64,000 nt of DNA from Azohydromonas caseinilytica (GTDB lineage: Bacteria; Pseudomonadota; Gammaproteobacteria; Burkholderiales; Burkholderiaceae_C), in assembly GCF_012927045.1 (NCBI RefSeq), contig NZ_JABBFW010000015.1, positions 1 to 64,000 of the forward strand, read 5' to 3'. Made by a program: the position numbers and the translations under genes. The notes below the pieces were generated by a model, which saw only the letters and a list, made by a program, of their open reading frames with translations, was not told where the DNA came from and searched no databases. Positions 8,153-17,244 of the stretch are shown piece by piece. Every line of letters starts with the position of its first letter. Positions within the stretch are counted from its first letter, which is position 1.

Positions 8153-9247
8153 ATGAAACGAAGGAATTTCACGATTTCCGTGGTGGCGTCCGGTCTGGTG
8201 CCGGGCGCCTATGCCGCCGGCCTTGACCAGGGCGGCCAAGCCCAGCCGCGGGCAGCGGTCATTCCCAATTACGACATATTTTCGCTGGGCACCTTCCAGG
8301 GCGGCAGGAGCGCGGCTTTCGCGGTGAGTTCCAACCGCAAGGCCGCCGGCTACGTGAGTTTCGACATCCAGGGTGGCTACCGGCCGGCGCTGTTCTTTCC
8401 CGGCGAGGTACCGAAGCCGATCTACACCGACGGCCCCGGCGAGGCGCGCGGCATCAACGCCCGTATCGAGGTCGTGGGCTGGTTCCGGCAGGGCAGCTTT
8501 ACCCAGGCCTTCCGCTACCGCAACGACACCCTGCAGACGCTGGCCGCGCTGGGCGGGGGGCACAGCCACGCCGCGGGCATCAACAACCGCTCGGAAATCG
8601 TGGGCTGGTCCGAGGCCGCGCCCGGCGCCTCGCACGCGATGTACTGGTGGGAACAGCAGATGGTCGACCTGGGCACCTGGGGCGGCTACGCCGCGCAGGC
8701 CACGGCCATCAACGAACGTGGCGACATCGTCGGCTTCCGCGAGGTGGTGCTCAACGGCGTGGGGGTGCGCCAAGGCGTGCGGCTGATGCGCGGCAAGAGC
8801 CCGCAACTGATGCCCACGCCCCCGGGCTTCACCAACGTGGTGCCTACCGCCATCAACAACAAGGGCGACATCGCCGGCTACGTGCACACCACCGATCTGC
8901 TGTGGACGCGGCAAGGCTTCATTTACACCGCTGAAGGCGAATACAAGCTGACCCCGATGCTCAACGGCCAGCCCACCGTGGCACTGGGCGTCAACAACCG
9001 CAGGGACATGGTCGGCTTCGTCTTCGACGGCAACGCCGACCCGCGCAACGGCGGCGCCATGTGGATCGATGAAGGGCAGACCCGGATACGGCTGATCCCG
9101 CCCTACGACCCCAATCAGCCGGGCTGGTACCGGCTCGGGGACGTGGCCGGCATCAATGACGCCGGCGTGATCGTCGGCTATGGGCGCTACCGCTACAGCG
9201 ATCTGGTCTGGCGCACCGAGGCGTGCATGCTCATACCGAGAAAATAA
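8153..9247 (+). CDS. secreted HAF-repeat protein, copy 2
   Basis: The 364-residue paralogue of the protein at 6549 has a signal peptide (MKRRNFTISVVASGLVPGAY) and the same succession of HAF units, including INNRSEIVGWSEAAPGASHA and AINERGDIVGF. The central 150 residues are almost identical to copy 1, while the N-terminal 60 and C-terminal 120 residues have diverged. GGAGG lies at 8144-8148, just before the ATG. The function is unknown; surface or extracellular location is inferred from the signal peptide and family. A clear terminator follows, so each copy may be its own transcription unit. Confidence 0.8.
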   Translation: MKRRNFTISVVASGLVPGAYAAGLDQGGQAQPRAAVIPNYDIFSLGTFQGGRSAAFAVSSNRKAAGYVSFDIQGGYRPALFFPGEVPKPIYTDGPGEARGINARIEVVGWFRQGSFTQAFRYRNDTLQTLAALGGGHSHAAGINNRSEIVGWSEAAPGASHAMYWWEQQMVDLGTWGGYAAQATAINERGDIVGFREVVLNGVGVRQGVRLMRGKSPQLMPTPPGFTNVVPTAINNKGDIAGYVHTTDLLWTRQGFIYTAEGEYKLTPMLNGQPTVALGVNNRRDMVGFVFDGNADPRNGGAMWIDEGQTRIRLIPPYDPNQPGWYRLGDVAGINDAGVIVGYGRYRYSDLVWRTEACMLIPRK

Positions 9248-9262
9248 AAAGAGATATTCCCC

Positions 9263-9289
9263 AGCCCCGGCCAGTCCGGGGCTTGTTTA
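9263..9289 (+). terminator. rho-independent terminator after HAF copy 2
   Basis: The perfect 8-bp stem AGCCCCGG (9263-9270) with CCGGGGCT (9276-9283) has a 5-nt loop and is followed by TGTTTAT. It lies 15 bp after the stop codon. The region 9290-9438 is otherwise empty. Confidence 0.8.
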
Positions 9290-9438
9290 TTTCGGCACGC
9301 CAGATGTGCCAGGGAAATACTTCGGCTTTGATCAATAAGCCGAATCAAGCCTTGCCGCAGGACACTCGGCGAATATCCGGGTTCAAGCAGGGCCCAGAAA
9401 CCTGAAGGAATTCTCGGCGTGCCCGGCCGGCCCGGCAT

Positions 9439-10257
9439 TCAGGCCGGGACGCCCATTCCCAAGGGCTGAATTTCGCCGCGCAGCCGCGCCCAGCAGGCCT
9501 CCACGAAGGCGCCCATGATCTTGGCGTAGCGCGGATGCGCCTGGTGGCCCCACTCGGGATGGAACTGGAAACCCCAGGCGAACTGCCGCGGGTCGTGCCA
9601 GCGGAAGGCCTCCACCAGCCCGTCGTCGGCCAGCGCTTCGGCCACCAGGCCCGGCGCCAGGCGCTTGACGCCCTGCGAGTGCAGCGAGCTCACCGCGAAG
9701 CGCGTGCAGCCGGTGATGCGCTCCAGCTCGCCGCCATTCAGCAGGGCAACCTCGTGCCGCTCGGCGTACTGCTCGTCCAGTGACTCCTCCGGGCTCTCCC
9801 AGTGCACCACCGGCCCGCCCAGCACCTGCAGGCTCTGGTGCATGCTGCCGCCCATGGCGACGTTGAACTCGTGCGAGCCCCGGCAGAAGGAAATGAGGGG
9901 CACACCGCGCTCGATGCACAGCCGGATCAGCGGCAGCGTCACGGCGTCGCGCGCCTCGTCGAAGGGCATGTCTTCCTGCAGCGGCTCCTCCCCGTAGTGG
10001 CGCGGGTGCACGTTGGTGGCCGAGCCGCCTAGCAGCACGCCCTGCACCTGGTCCAGCATCAGCGGCAGCCGGCCGGCGGGCACGCGCGGGTAGCACACCG
10101 GCTGCAGGCCCAGGTTGAGCAGCGTGCGCACGCCCACCTCGTCCATCACCGTGTACATCTGCGGATGGCCATGCTCGTTGCCCAGCTCGCGATGGCTGGC
10201 CGCGACCCAGACGCAAGGCACGCGTCCGGCTTCCAGAAGCAGCGGGTCGTCCATCAT
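9439..10257 (-). CDS. gamma-glutamyl-GABA hydrolase-like protein (peptidase C26), copy A
   Basis: The 272-residue class-I glutamine-amidotransferase-like hydrolase is of the PuuD type, which removes gamma-linked glutamate from substrates such as gamma-glutamyl-GABA in polyamine breakdown. The nucleophile Cys125 sits in ISFCRGSHEFN and the His-Glu pair in FQFHPEWGHQ, so the triad is complete. The start ATG at 10257 overlaps the TGA of the upstream paralogue (ATGA), which indicates translational coupling. No puuA, puuB or puuC gene is present here, so the substrate is not certain. Confidence 0.85.
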   Translation of the reverse strand: MMDDPLLLEAGRVPCVWVAASHRELGNEHGHPQMYTVMDEVGVRTLLNLGLQPVCYPRVPAGRLPLMLDQVQGVLLGGSATNVHPRHYGEEPLQEDMPFDEARDAVTLPLIRLCIERGVPLISFCRGSHEFNVAMGGSMHQSLQVLGGPVVHWESPEESLDEQYAERHEVALLNGGELERITGCTRFAVSSLHSQGVKRLAPGLVAEALADDGLVEAFRWHDPRQFAWGFQFHPEWGHQAHPRYAKIMGAFVEACWARLRGEIQPLGMGVPA

Positions 10258-11024
10258 GCGCAAGGCCCCTGGCGCAGCCGGCAATGCTCGCGGCAGGCCT
10301 CGGCAAAGGCCTGCAGCGTGCGCTGGTAGAAGGGAATGCGGTCATGGCGCCATTCCGGGTGCCACTGCACGCCGTAGGCGAAGGCCTTGCTTTGCGTCGA
10401 GCGCACGCCTTCGACGAGGCCGTCCGGTGCCAGCGCCTCGGCCACCAGGCCTTGGCCCAGCCGCTTGATGCCCTGGCCATGCAGCGAGTTCACCAGCGCG
10501 CGCTCGCCGCCCGCCCACTGCGCGAAGGCGCTGCCGGGCTGCAGGATCACTTCATGCCGCTCGGCGAACTGCACCTCCAGGTCCGCGTCCTGCGGCTCGC
10601 GGTGGTCCAGGTGCTCGGGCTCGGCATGCACCTGCTGGTACAGGCTGCCGCCCAGCGCCACGTTCATCTCCTGCAGGCCGCGGCACACGCCGAACAGCGG
10701 CGTGCCGGCCTCCAGCGCGGCGGGCACCAGCGCCATGGTGAGGCGGTCGCGGCGCGGGTCGAGCAGGTCCGTCTCCAGCGCCGAGGCGCCGAAGTGGCTG
10801 GCCTCGACGTTGGAGGGCGAGCCGGTGAGCAGCACGCCATCAATCAGCGGCAGCAGCGCCGGCACGTCGGCGGCGCCGGCCAGCGGGAACAGCACCGGCT
10901 GCAGGCCGAGCTGGCACACGGCCGCCGCATAGCGGTCGGCCAGGACCGTGTACCCGCCGGGGTCGGACAGATCGAGGTTGCGGTGGCAGGCCGGCAACCA
11001 GACGAGCGGCTTGTGTGCAGGCAT
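10254..11024 (-). CDS. gamma-glutamyl-GABA hydrolase-like protein (peptidase C26), copy B
   Basis: The 256-residue tandem paralogue of the gene at 9439 has nucleophile Cys114 in LFGVCRGLQEMNVALGGSLY and the His-Glu pair in VQWHPEWRHD. The two proteins are clearly homologous but well diverged, so they may differ in substrate. The start at 11024 (MPAHKP) gives the usual family length; a longer upstream frame has no homologous sequence. It is the first gene of the two-gene operon and overlaps the second by ATGA. A role in polyamine or gamma-glutamyl compound catabolism is inferred from the family. Confidence 0.85.
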   Translation of the reverse strand: MPAHKPLVWLPACHRNLDLSDPGGYTVLADRYAAAVCQLGLQPVLFPLAGAADVPALLPLIDGVLLTGSPSNVEASHFGASALETDLLDPRRDRLTMALVPAALEAGTPLFGVCRGLQEMNVALGGSLYQQVHAEPEHLDHREPQDADLEVQFAERHEVILQPGSAFAQWAGGERALVNSLHGQGIKRLGQGLVAEALAPDGLVEGVRSTQSKAFAYGVQWHPEWRHDRIPFYQRTLQAFAEACREHCRLRQGPCA

Positions 11025-11170
11025 GTGTCGAGGGTGCGTCCGCGGCGCCGCCAGGGGCGACGCCCGTCGCGCGACGGGATGTAGGCAATGAAGCCGACAG
11101 GGCAATTCGGGGGCCTGCCGGCGCCGCCGCAGGGCCGGCCGCTGGCGCCGCGACTGCGTTCCCGGGGTGT

Positions 11171-12388
11171 TCAACGCGCCGTGCCCGAGGCGCGGGCGGC
11201 TTCGTCCTGGCCGACGCAGCGCGTGTACCTGCTCGGGCAAGCGGCCTCCAGCCCGCCGGTGGGCGTGGCGGGAAACTCGGGCGAATTGAACATCTTCAAC
11301 ACCTTTTTCCAGGCCACGAGGGGCGGGCGCAGGTCGCGTTCCCAGAACACGTAGTTGCTGTACAGGCGGTCCCTGGAGAATTCATAAAGGTCCCACACGT
11401 CCGGCGGATCGAAGGGGCCGCCGCCATAAGGCGAGTAATAGGAATCGGACTCCACCTGCATGCCGATGGGAATCTGCCCGCGCACCTGGTCATTGAAGGG
11501 GTAGACGTATTTCTCGTGGTCATCGTCGGCCATGAAGACGTCCGGCGAGCCGTAGCCCAGGCCCTGCGCCTGCAAATTGCTGACGATGGCCGGCGTAAAT
11601 TCCTTTGGAAAATTCACGAACTGGATCACCACCGTGTTGGCAAACGCAGCCCGGGCCGCGGTATCCAGCCGGATGAAATTCACGTAGTAGGCGGTTTTCT
11701 GCTCAGCAGTGACCGGCTCCACGGGGCGGCCAAAAGCCGTCTCCGTCAGTATCAGGCCTTCGAAATAGGGATGACTGTTGTAGCGCGCGGCCAGGGTGCG
11801 GATCAGCTTGGTCACGCGGTGGCGCGTGTGCTCGTTCCACAGCGTGATGACTTCGCCCTGGCTGTCCTTGTGGGTCTGGATGTGGAAGACGCCGCCGTCG
11901 TAGTAGGGCGTGTGCAGGTAGGCCGGTGCCACGCGGTCCGAGCGAAAGGAGCGCAGGCTCAGCAGCAGGAAGAAGCGCTTCTGCCGCGCCGCCGCCTTGT
12001 TCAGGAAACGCTCGATGCGCCAGAAGCTGTAGACGTCCTTGTCCTTCTCGATCTGCTGCCAGTACGCGCGCACCACGATGCCTTTCACGAAGGGCAGGTG
12101 CTCGACTTCCTTCAGGCCGCTGTCCACCGCGTGGTCACCTTCGTCCGCCTGGAACACGACGTAATGGCCGGGATTCCATTTCATATTGCCGGGCGCGGCC
12201 AGCGCCGCGGACGGCTGAAAATTCTGCGCCGTTTTGGAGCCTGAGACGGCAGCGGTTTCTCGCGCGCCGGTTTGAGCAGTATCCAGGCTGGCCCGCAGCG
12301 CTTGCGAATCGCCGCCGCCGCATCCGCCCGATACCAGGGCAAGGACCATCGCTAAATCCATGGACAAGCGCCGAAGGGAGGCCTTCAT
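11171..12388 (-). CDS. putative glycosidase-like lipoprotein
   Basis: The 405-residue exported protein has a lipoprotein-type signal: a charged start, a hydrophobic stretch and Cys23 in VSGGC, followed by Gly/Ser-rich sequence. The mature part is rich in aromatic residues with stretches such as IVVRAYWQQIEKDKDVYSFW and LILTETAFG, which look like successive strands of a TIM-barrel glycoside hydrolase. Catalytic acids could include the Glu in LILTETAF, but I cannot assign a GH family. The ATG at 12388 was chosen because GGGGGTGA precedes it; a GTG at 12394 is an alternative. It stands alone, and 12389-12642 shows nothing else. Confidence 0.6.
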   Translation of the reverse strand: MKASLRRLSMDLAMVLALVSGGCGGGDSQALRASLDTAQTGARETAAVSGSKTAQNFQPSAALAAPGNMKWNPGHYVVFQADEGDHAVDSGLKEVEHLPFVKGIVVRAYWQQIEKDKDVYSFWRIERFLNKAAARQKRFFLLLSLRSFRSDRVAPAYLHTPYYDGGVFHIQTHKDSQGEVITLWNEHTRHRVTKLIRTLAARYNSHPYFEGLILTETAFGRPVEPVTAEQKTAYYVNFIRLDTAARAAFANTVVIQFVNFPKEFTPAIVSNLQAQGLGYGSPDVFMADDDHEKYVYPFNDQVRGQIPIGMQVESDSYYSPYGGGPFDPPDVWDLYEFSRDRLYSNYVFWERDLRPPLVAWKKVLKMFNSPEFPATPTGGLEAACPSRYTRCVGQDEAARASGTAR

Positions 12389-12642
12389 TTTCACCCCCGA
12401 GCCGATTCATGAAAAACACACCCTGCCTGCGGAGCCGGTGAATGCCGGCTGCCGAAGGGGCCACGCGGGTGATTGCCAGGGCGTGATGCTGACGGGTCGC
12501 TCGACCTGCATCCACGCCCGGGAAACTCCCGAGATTTCTTGTCCGAAAATCCGCGACGTCAGATTAAGCGCGGCGGCAAACCTTGTGACCAATAGGCGGT
12601 TAACCCGCCGTTGGCATGGCGCCGCGCTGGCCGGGCCGCCGC

Positions 12643-13599
12643 TCAGTGGGCCGTCGGCGAGTGTGCTGCCGAGGTTTGCCCAAGGGTGTCCTCGGCGAAC
12701 CAGGCGTCCAAGCCGCCGGCCAGCGGGCGCACGCGCCTGAAGCCGTGCGACTGCAGCACGCGCGCCGCCTGGGCCGCGGAGACGTCGTTGGGGCAGTTGC
12801 AGTAGACGACGATTTCCTGTTCCGGATGGAGCTGTCCGGCCAGGGCCGCGATGCGGGCGAGCTCGACCTGCCGCGCGCCCGGGATGCGGCGCGCGTCGAT
12901 GTCCAGGCTGGAGGCGGCGCGCACGTCCACCACCACGGGCGGCGCCTCGCCCTGCAGCAGCGCACGCAGCTCCTCGACGCCGATGCGCGGCATCGCCATG
13001 TCGAGCGCCTGGCGGCGCCGGCGCCACCAGCGCAACACCAGCAGGGCCGCCAGCAGCAGTCCCAGCCCGATCAGCGCCGAGGTGCCCGCGCTGGCCATGA
13101 CATCGAGCACGCGCTGGATCTCGCGGCTGAACACCATGCCCAGCACCAGGAAGGCCAAACTCCAGAGCGCGCCGCCGATGACTTCGAAGAGCAGGAAAGT
13201 GCGCCAGGGCATGGCCAGCGCGCCGGCCATCGGCGCCGCCACCAGCGACACGCCGGGCACGAACTTGGCGGCGATCAGCGAGCTGCCGCCCCAGCGGCCG
13301 ATCAGGTTCTCGCTGCGCCGCACGCAGGAGTCGGGCGACAGCGACACCCGGCACAGCAGCCGCATGACGCGATGCCCCTGGCGCCGCCCGCCGACGAACC
13401 ACACCGCGTCGCCGAGCACGTTGGCCAGCACCGCCACGGCAAAGGCCGCGGCCAGCGAGAACTGCCCGCCCGCGGCCAGTCCGCCGGCCACCACCAGCAG
13501 CGGCGCCGCCGGCACCGGCGCGCCGATGCGCGCGGCCAGCGTGACCGCGAACACGAGCAGCACCCCGTGGCGCAGCAGCAGATCGACAAGCGCTTGCAT
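12643..13599 (-). CDS. DedA-family membrane protein fused to a rhodanese domain
   Basis: The 318-residue fusion has an N-terminal DedA/SNARE-associated membrane domain (about residues 5-190, with GAPVPAAPLLVVAGGLAAG and FVPGVSLVAAPMAGA) and, after a basic linker (WWRRRR), a C-terminal rhodanese domain (about 205-302) with active-site Cys267 in VVYCNCPN. DedA proteins act in membrane homeostasis and lipid flipping. Rhodanese domains transfer sulfane sulfur or sense thiols. The start at 13599 gives a normal DedA N-terminus. It has no partner genes. The upstream gap 13600-14032 contains no gene, only the region before the tRNA genes. Confidence 0.85.
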   Translation of the reverse strand: MQALVDLLLRHGVLLVFAVTLAARIGAPVPAAPLLVVAGGLAAGGQFSLAAAFAVAVLANVLGDAVWFVGGRRQGHRVMRLLCRVSLSPDSCVRRSENLIGRWGGSSLIAAKFVPGVSLVAAPMAGALAMPWRTFLLFEVIGGALWSLAFLVLGMVFSREIQRVLDVMASAGTSALIGLGLLLAALLVLRWWRRRRQALDMAMPRIGVEELRALLQGEAPPVVVDVRAASSLDIDARRIPGARQVELARIAALAGQLHPEQEIVVYCNCPNDVSAAQAARVLQSHGFRRVRPLAGGLDAWFAEDTLGQTSAAHSPTAH

Positions 13600-13980
13600 G
13601 GAGCCCGCAGCGTAGGCCGGGCGGCCCGGGACTGCCGGGCAGGGGGTTTTCCTCGCGACGCCCCCGGGCGGCCAGGGCCGTGGCGGCTGCCCGGGAGCGA
13701 AGCAAGTGCACGGCACTCGTCGTTGCGCTCAAGCCCGCAGAGAGCGCAGCGCTTGTGGTTGCAGGCGCAATCGTTCGCGGGCGCAGTGGGCAACGCAGGC
13801 CGCCCTTCGCGGCACCCGCGGCTCAGCCCGGCTCTTGTCCCGCGCGGCTGCCCGACAGGCTTATCTGGCCACGGCTCGCCACCTCGCGCTGGCTCAGCTC
13901 ATGAGCCCGTGCCGGAACGCCGGCGGCAGGCAGGATGAAGGTTGAGGCTGAAACTTTCTTGAAATTTTCTTGAAATGGAC

Positions 13981-14009
13981 TATGAAAGGACTGGAAGTGC
14001 TGCTATAGT
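13981..14009 (+). promoter_or_regulatory. possible promoter of the tRNA-Leu/tRNA-Val unit
   Basis: TATAGT (14004-14009) resembles a -10 box and TATGAA (13981-13986), 17 bp earlier, a weak -35 box. They sit 24 bp before tRNA-Leu, in an AT-richer stretch. The -35 match is poor. Confidence 0.35.
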
Positions 14010-14032
14010 TCGAATCCTTCAGACGCCTGATT

Positions 14033-14117
<85 letters not shown>

Positions 14118-14156
14118 AGTCTGAAAGCTTCCTATGATGGGAAGCGGGCATTTCCC

Positions 14157-14231
14157 GGGCGGTTAGCTCAGCGGTAGAGCACTGCCTTCACACGGCAGGG
14201 GTCGCAGGTTCGAACCCTGCACCGCCCACCA
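14157..14231 (+). tRNA. tRNA-Val (anticodon CAC)
   Basis: The acceptor stem GGGCGGT (14157-14163) pairs with ACCGCCC (14221-14227), followed by ACCA. The anticodon stem CTGCC/GGCAG holds the loop TTCACAC, giving anticodon CAC, which reads GUG. The T-loop GGTTCGAACCC is canonical. It lies 39 bp after tRNA-Leu, probably in the same transcript. Confidence 0.97.
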
Positions 14232-14307
14232 GGAAAAGCCACCATCTCTCTCGTTTCCCCTCCAGGCTGACTGAGACACCACGCGCTGCGGCGCGCGGCA
14301 TCCTTGG

Positions 14308-15528
14308 TCATGGCCTGCGTCTTTGCCTGAACGCGCCGGCGGTTGAGCCGGCAACGTCCGGCCATTTTTCTCCCTTGATTGCTGCTTTTTCTCGGGCCGG
14401 CTCGATTTCGTCGAGGTAGCGGCGCGCGTAGCGCTGGCCCAGGCTGGTGAGGATCTCGTAGCCGATGGTGCCCGCCTGCGCGGCCACGGCATCGACGCCT
14501 TGGCGCTCGTTGATCAGCTCCACCAGGGCGCCCGGCTGCAGCACGCCGTCCGGCAGCGCGCTGGCATCCAGCGTGACCGTGTCCATCGACACCTTGCCCA
14601 CCAGCGGCAGCGCCACGTCGCCTGCCCAGGCGCAGCCGCGGTTGCTCAAGGAGCGCAGCCAGCCGTCGGCATAGCCCACCGACACGGTGGCGATGCGCGC
14701 GGGCCGCCCGCTGCGCCAGCCGTGGCCATAGCCGACGGGCGTGCCGGCCTCAATGCCGCGCACCTGGATCACCTTGCCCTGCAGCTTCACCACCGGCCGC
14801 ATCGGATTGGGCATGCCCATGACCGGCGCCACGCCGTACAGCGCCGCGCCGGGGCGCACCAGGTCGAAGTGGTAGTCCTCGCCGAGGAAAACGCCCGACG
14901 AGTTGGCGAAGCTCGCCGGCGCCGCGGGCAGCAGGCGCCGCGCCGCGCGAAAGCGCTCCAGCTGTTCCCGGTTGGCGGGATGCGCCTGGTCCTCGGCACA
15001 AGCGAGGTGGCTCATCACGCCGATGACGCGCACGCCCACCAGCGCCTGCGCATCGGCGGCGACGGCGCGCAGCTCCGCGGGCGCGAGGCCCAGCCGCGCC
15101 ATGCCGGTGTCCACCTGCACGAAGGCGGGCAGCTCGCGGTCCAGCCGCTGCGCCAGCGCGCGCCAGGCTGCGAGCTGAGCCGGGCTGTTGAGCACCGGCA
15201 CGATGCCCTGTGCCGCGAACTCGGCCTCCGCACCCGGCGTCGGGCCATGCAGCACGTGCAGCGTCGCGGCGGCCGGCAGCAGCGGCTTCAGCGCCAGCGC
15301 CTCGTCCAGGTGCGCGACGAAGAAGTCGCGGCAGCCGGCGTCGGCCAGCGCCGGCGCGACGCGCACCGCGCCCAGCCCGTAGGCATCGGCCTTCACCACC
15401 GCGGCGCAGCGCGCGCGGCCCACGCGGGCGCGCAGCTGGCGCCAGTTGTCGCGGATCGCGCCGAGGTCGATGGTGAGCAGCGCACCGGCCGTGTCCTGCC
15501 AGAAGGCATGGCTCATGGGGTGGCTCAT
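14308..15528 (-). CDS. alr: alanine racemase (Alr/DadX type)
   Basis: The 406-residue PLP enzyme interconverts L- and D-alanine. The PLP-binding Lys46 is in VVKADAYGLG and the second catalytic base Tyr286 in SVGYADGW; FVQVDTGMARLG and SHLACAED are also typical. It is about 40 residues longer than usual because of a basic C-terminal tail (after YLDEIEPA) that lacks family similarity. The ATG at 15528 overlaps the stop of the upstream AGCS symporter gene (ATGA); an ATG at 15516 is a possible alternative start. Linkage to dadA and an alanine symporter suggests a catabolic DadX-like role. Confidence 0.95.
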   Translation of the reverse strand: MSHPMSHAFWQDTAGALLTIDLGAIRDNWRQLRARVGRARCAAVVKADAYGLGAVRVAPALADAGCRDFFVAHLDEALALKPLLPAAATLHVLHGPTPGAEAEFAAQGIVPVLNSPAQLAAWRALAQRLDRELPAFVQVDTGMARLGLAPAELRAVAADAQALVGVRVIGVMSHLACAEDQAHPANREQLERFRAARRLLPAAPASFANSSGVFLGEDYHFDLVRPGAALYGVAPVMGMPNPMRPVVKLQGKVIQVRGIEAGTPVGYGHGWRSGRPARIATVSVGYADGWLRSLSNRGCAWAGDVALPLVGKVSMDTVTLDASALPDGVLQPGALVELINERQGVDAVAAQAGTIGYEILTSLGQRYARRYLDEIEPAREKAAIKGEKWPDVAGSTAGAFRQRRRP

Positions 15529-16913
15529 CGCGTGATCCCCGCCGTGCCGCCCACGAAGCGCGCGGGCACGCCCTGGCGCTCGAAGTAGTCCTGCGTCACC
15601 CGCTTGACCACCGGCGACAGCAGCACCAGCGACACCAGGTTGGGGAAGGCCATGAACGCATTGAGCGTGTCCGCCACCAGCCACACGAAGTCCAGCTGCG
15701 TCACCGCGCCCACCAGCACGAAGCCGGTCCACACCAGCCGGTACGGCTTCTCCACCGAGGTGCCGACCAGGTACTCCCAGCATTTTTCGCCGTAGTAGGC
15801 CCAGCCCAGGATGGTGGTGTAGGCGAAGACGACGATGGCCACCGCCAGGAAGCTCGCGCCGAAGCCGGGCAGGGCAGTCTCGAAGGCGCTGGAGCTCAGC
15901 ACCGCGCCCTTGAGGCCGCTGCTCCAGGCGCCGGTGACGATGAGCACCAGCCCCGTCATCGTGCAGACGATGAGCGTGTCGATGAAGGTGCCCATCATGC
16001 CGATGAGGCCCGACTCGGCCGCATGGCGCGAGCGGCCCGCGGCCTGCGCGATGCCGGCCGTGCCCAGGCCCGCCTCGTTGGAGAAGATGCCCCGCGCCAC
16101 GCCGTAGCGCATGGCCATCATCACCGCCGCGCCGGCGAAGCCGCCGGTCGCGGCGGTCGGGTTGAAGGCATGGTGGAAGATCAGCGCGAAGGCCGCCGGG
16201 ATCTGCTCGGCATACAGGCCCAGCACCGTCAGCGCCACCACGACGTAGCCCACGCACATGAACGGCACCAGCTTCTCGGCCACCGCGCCGATGCGCTTGA
16301 CGCCGCCCAGCAGCACGAAGCCGGTGAGCACGGTCATGACCAGGCCCGAGGCCCAGCGCGAGACGCCGAAGCTCGACTGCATCACCTCGGCGATGCTGTT
16401 GGACTGCACCATGTTGCCGATGCCGAAACCGGCCAGGCCACCGAAGATGGCGAAGGCCGCGCCCAGCCAGCGCCAGTGCCGGCCCAGGCCGTTCTTGATG
16501 GCGTACATCGGCCCGCCGACCTGCTCGCCGTGGTCATCCGTCTCGCGGAAATGCACCGCCAGCAGCACCTCGGCGTACTTGGTGGCCATGCCCACCAGCG
16601 CCGTCATCCACATCCAGAACATCGCGCCGGGGCCGCCGATGGCAATGGCCGTGGCCACGCCGGCGATGTTGCCGATGCCCACCGTGGCGGCCAGCGCCGT
16701 CATCAGCGCGGCGTAGGGGCTGATCTCGCCGGCGGCGCCGTCGGCGGCGCGGCGCCCGCGCCAGACCATGCGAAAGCCCGTGCCGATGCGGCGGATCGGC
16801 ATCAGTTTCAGCCGCAACTGCAGGAACAGGCCGGTGCCCAGGATCAGCACCAGCATGGGCGGGCCCCAGACGAAATCGTTGATCGCCGTGACCACGGCGG
16901 TGAGTTGTTCCAT
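15525..16913 (-). CDS. sodium:alanine/glycine symporter (AGCS family)
   Basis: The 462-residue inner-membrane carrier imports small neutral amino acids such as alanine or glycine with Na+. Family marks are [20 protein letters not shown], the signature [12 protein letters not shown] and [18 protein letters not shown]. About ten to eleven hydrophobic segments are visible. It is transcribed ahead of alr with an ATGA overlap, and dadA lies upstream on the same strand, so imported alanine would feed racemisation and oxidation. I looked for a glycine riboswitch in the leader (16914-17040) and saw none. Confidence 0.93.
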   Translation of the reverse strand: MEQLTAVVTAINDFVWGPPMLVLILGTGLFLQLRLKLMPIRRIGTGFRMVWRGRRAADGAAGEISPYAALMTALAATVGIGNIAGVATAIAIGGPGAMFWMWMTALVGMATKYAEVLLAVHFRETDDHGEQVGGPMYAIKNGLGRHWRWLGAAFAIFGGLAGFGIGNMVQSNSIAEVMQSSFGVSRWASGLVMTVLTGFVLLGGVKRIGAVAEKLVPFMCVGYVVVALTVLGLYAEQIPAAFALIFHHAFNPTAATGGFAGAAVMMAMRYGVARGIFSNEAGLGTAGIAQAAGRSRHAAESGLIGMMGTFIDTLIVCTMTGLVLIVTGAWSSGLKGAVLSSSAFETALPGFGASFLAVAIVVFAYTTILGWAYYGEKCWEYLVGTSVEKPYRLVWTGFVLVGAVTQLDFVWLVADTLNAFMAFPNLVSLVLLSPVVKRVTQDYFERQGVPARFVGGTAGITR

Positions 16914-17050
16914 GGGATGTCTCCGTTGTGTATGTGTGTTGGAACCGGTGGGAAGGAATGAAAGCCGCCACGCCGGCGTAGGCGCACGGCTGTCCGGGCG
17001 GACGCCGACGAGACGGCGGCCGAAGCTGGAGAAACAACGATCTCTACTTC

Positions 17051-17201
17051 GTCATTGCCGCGAAGGCGGGAACCCAGGCGGTCCCCAAGCTGACGGCCAG
17101 CGGATCAGTCGGCGTGCCAGGCATCGCGATGACGCAACGCCTGCAGCCGCTCTTCCGCTCGGACGTGGGACCGCCTGGGTCCCCGCCTGCGCGGGGATGA
17201 C
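17051..17201. repeat. paired palindromic intergenic repeat, family A copy 1
   Basis: The arm at 17051-17084 (beginning GTCATTGCCGCGAAGGCGGG) is repeated in inverted orientation at 17168-17201 (ending GCCTGCGCGGGGATGAC). About 83 bp lie between the arms. Each arm can also fold on itself through CCGCG...CGCGG. The same element with a different core occurs at 34066-34218. This is the REP/BIME-like type common between proteobacterial genes. Here it separates dadA from the symporter gene, and the remainder of 16914-17244 is empty. Confidence 0.85.
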
Positions 17202-17244
17202 GAAGTGGTGAACGTTGCGTGTCGGCCTTCGGGCTGCCGCGTAG

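Noticed and set aside
16914-17040. Possible glycine riboswitch before the AGCS symporter gene
   Set aside because: Such leaders are common for this family, but the conserved GGAGAG and CTGA-type blocks are missing here.
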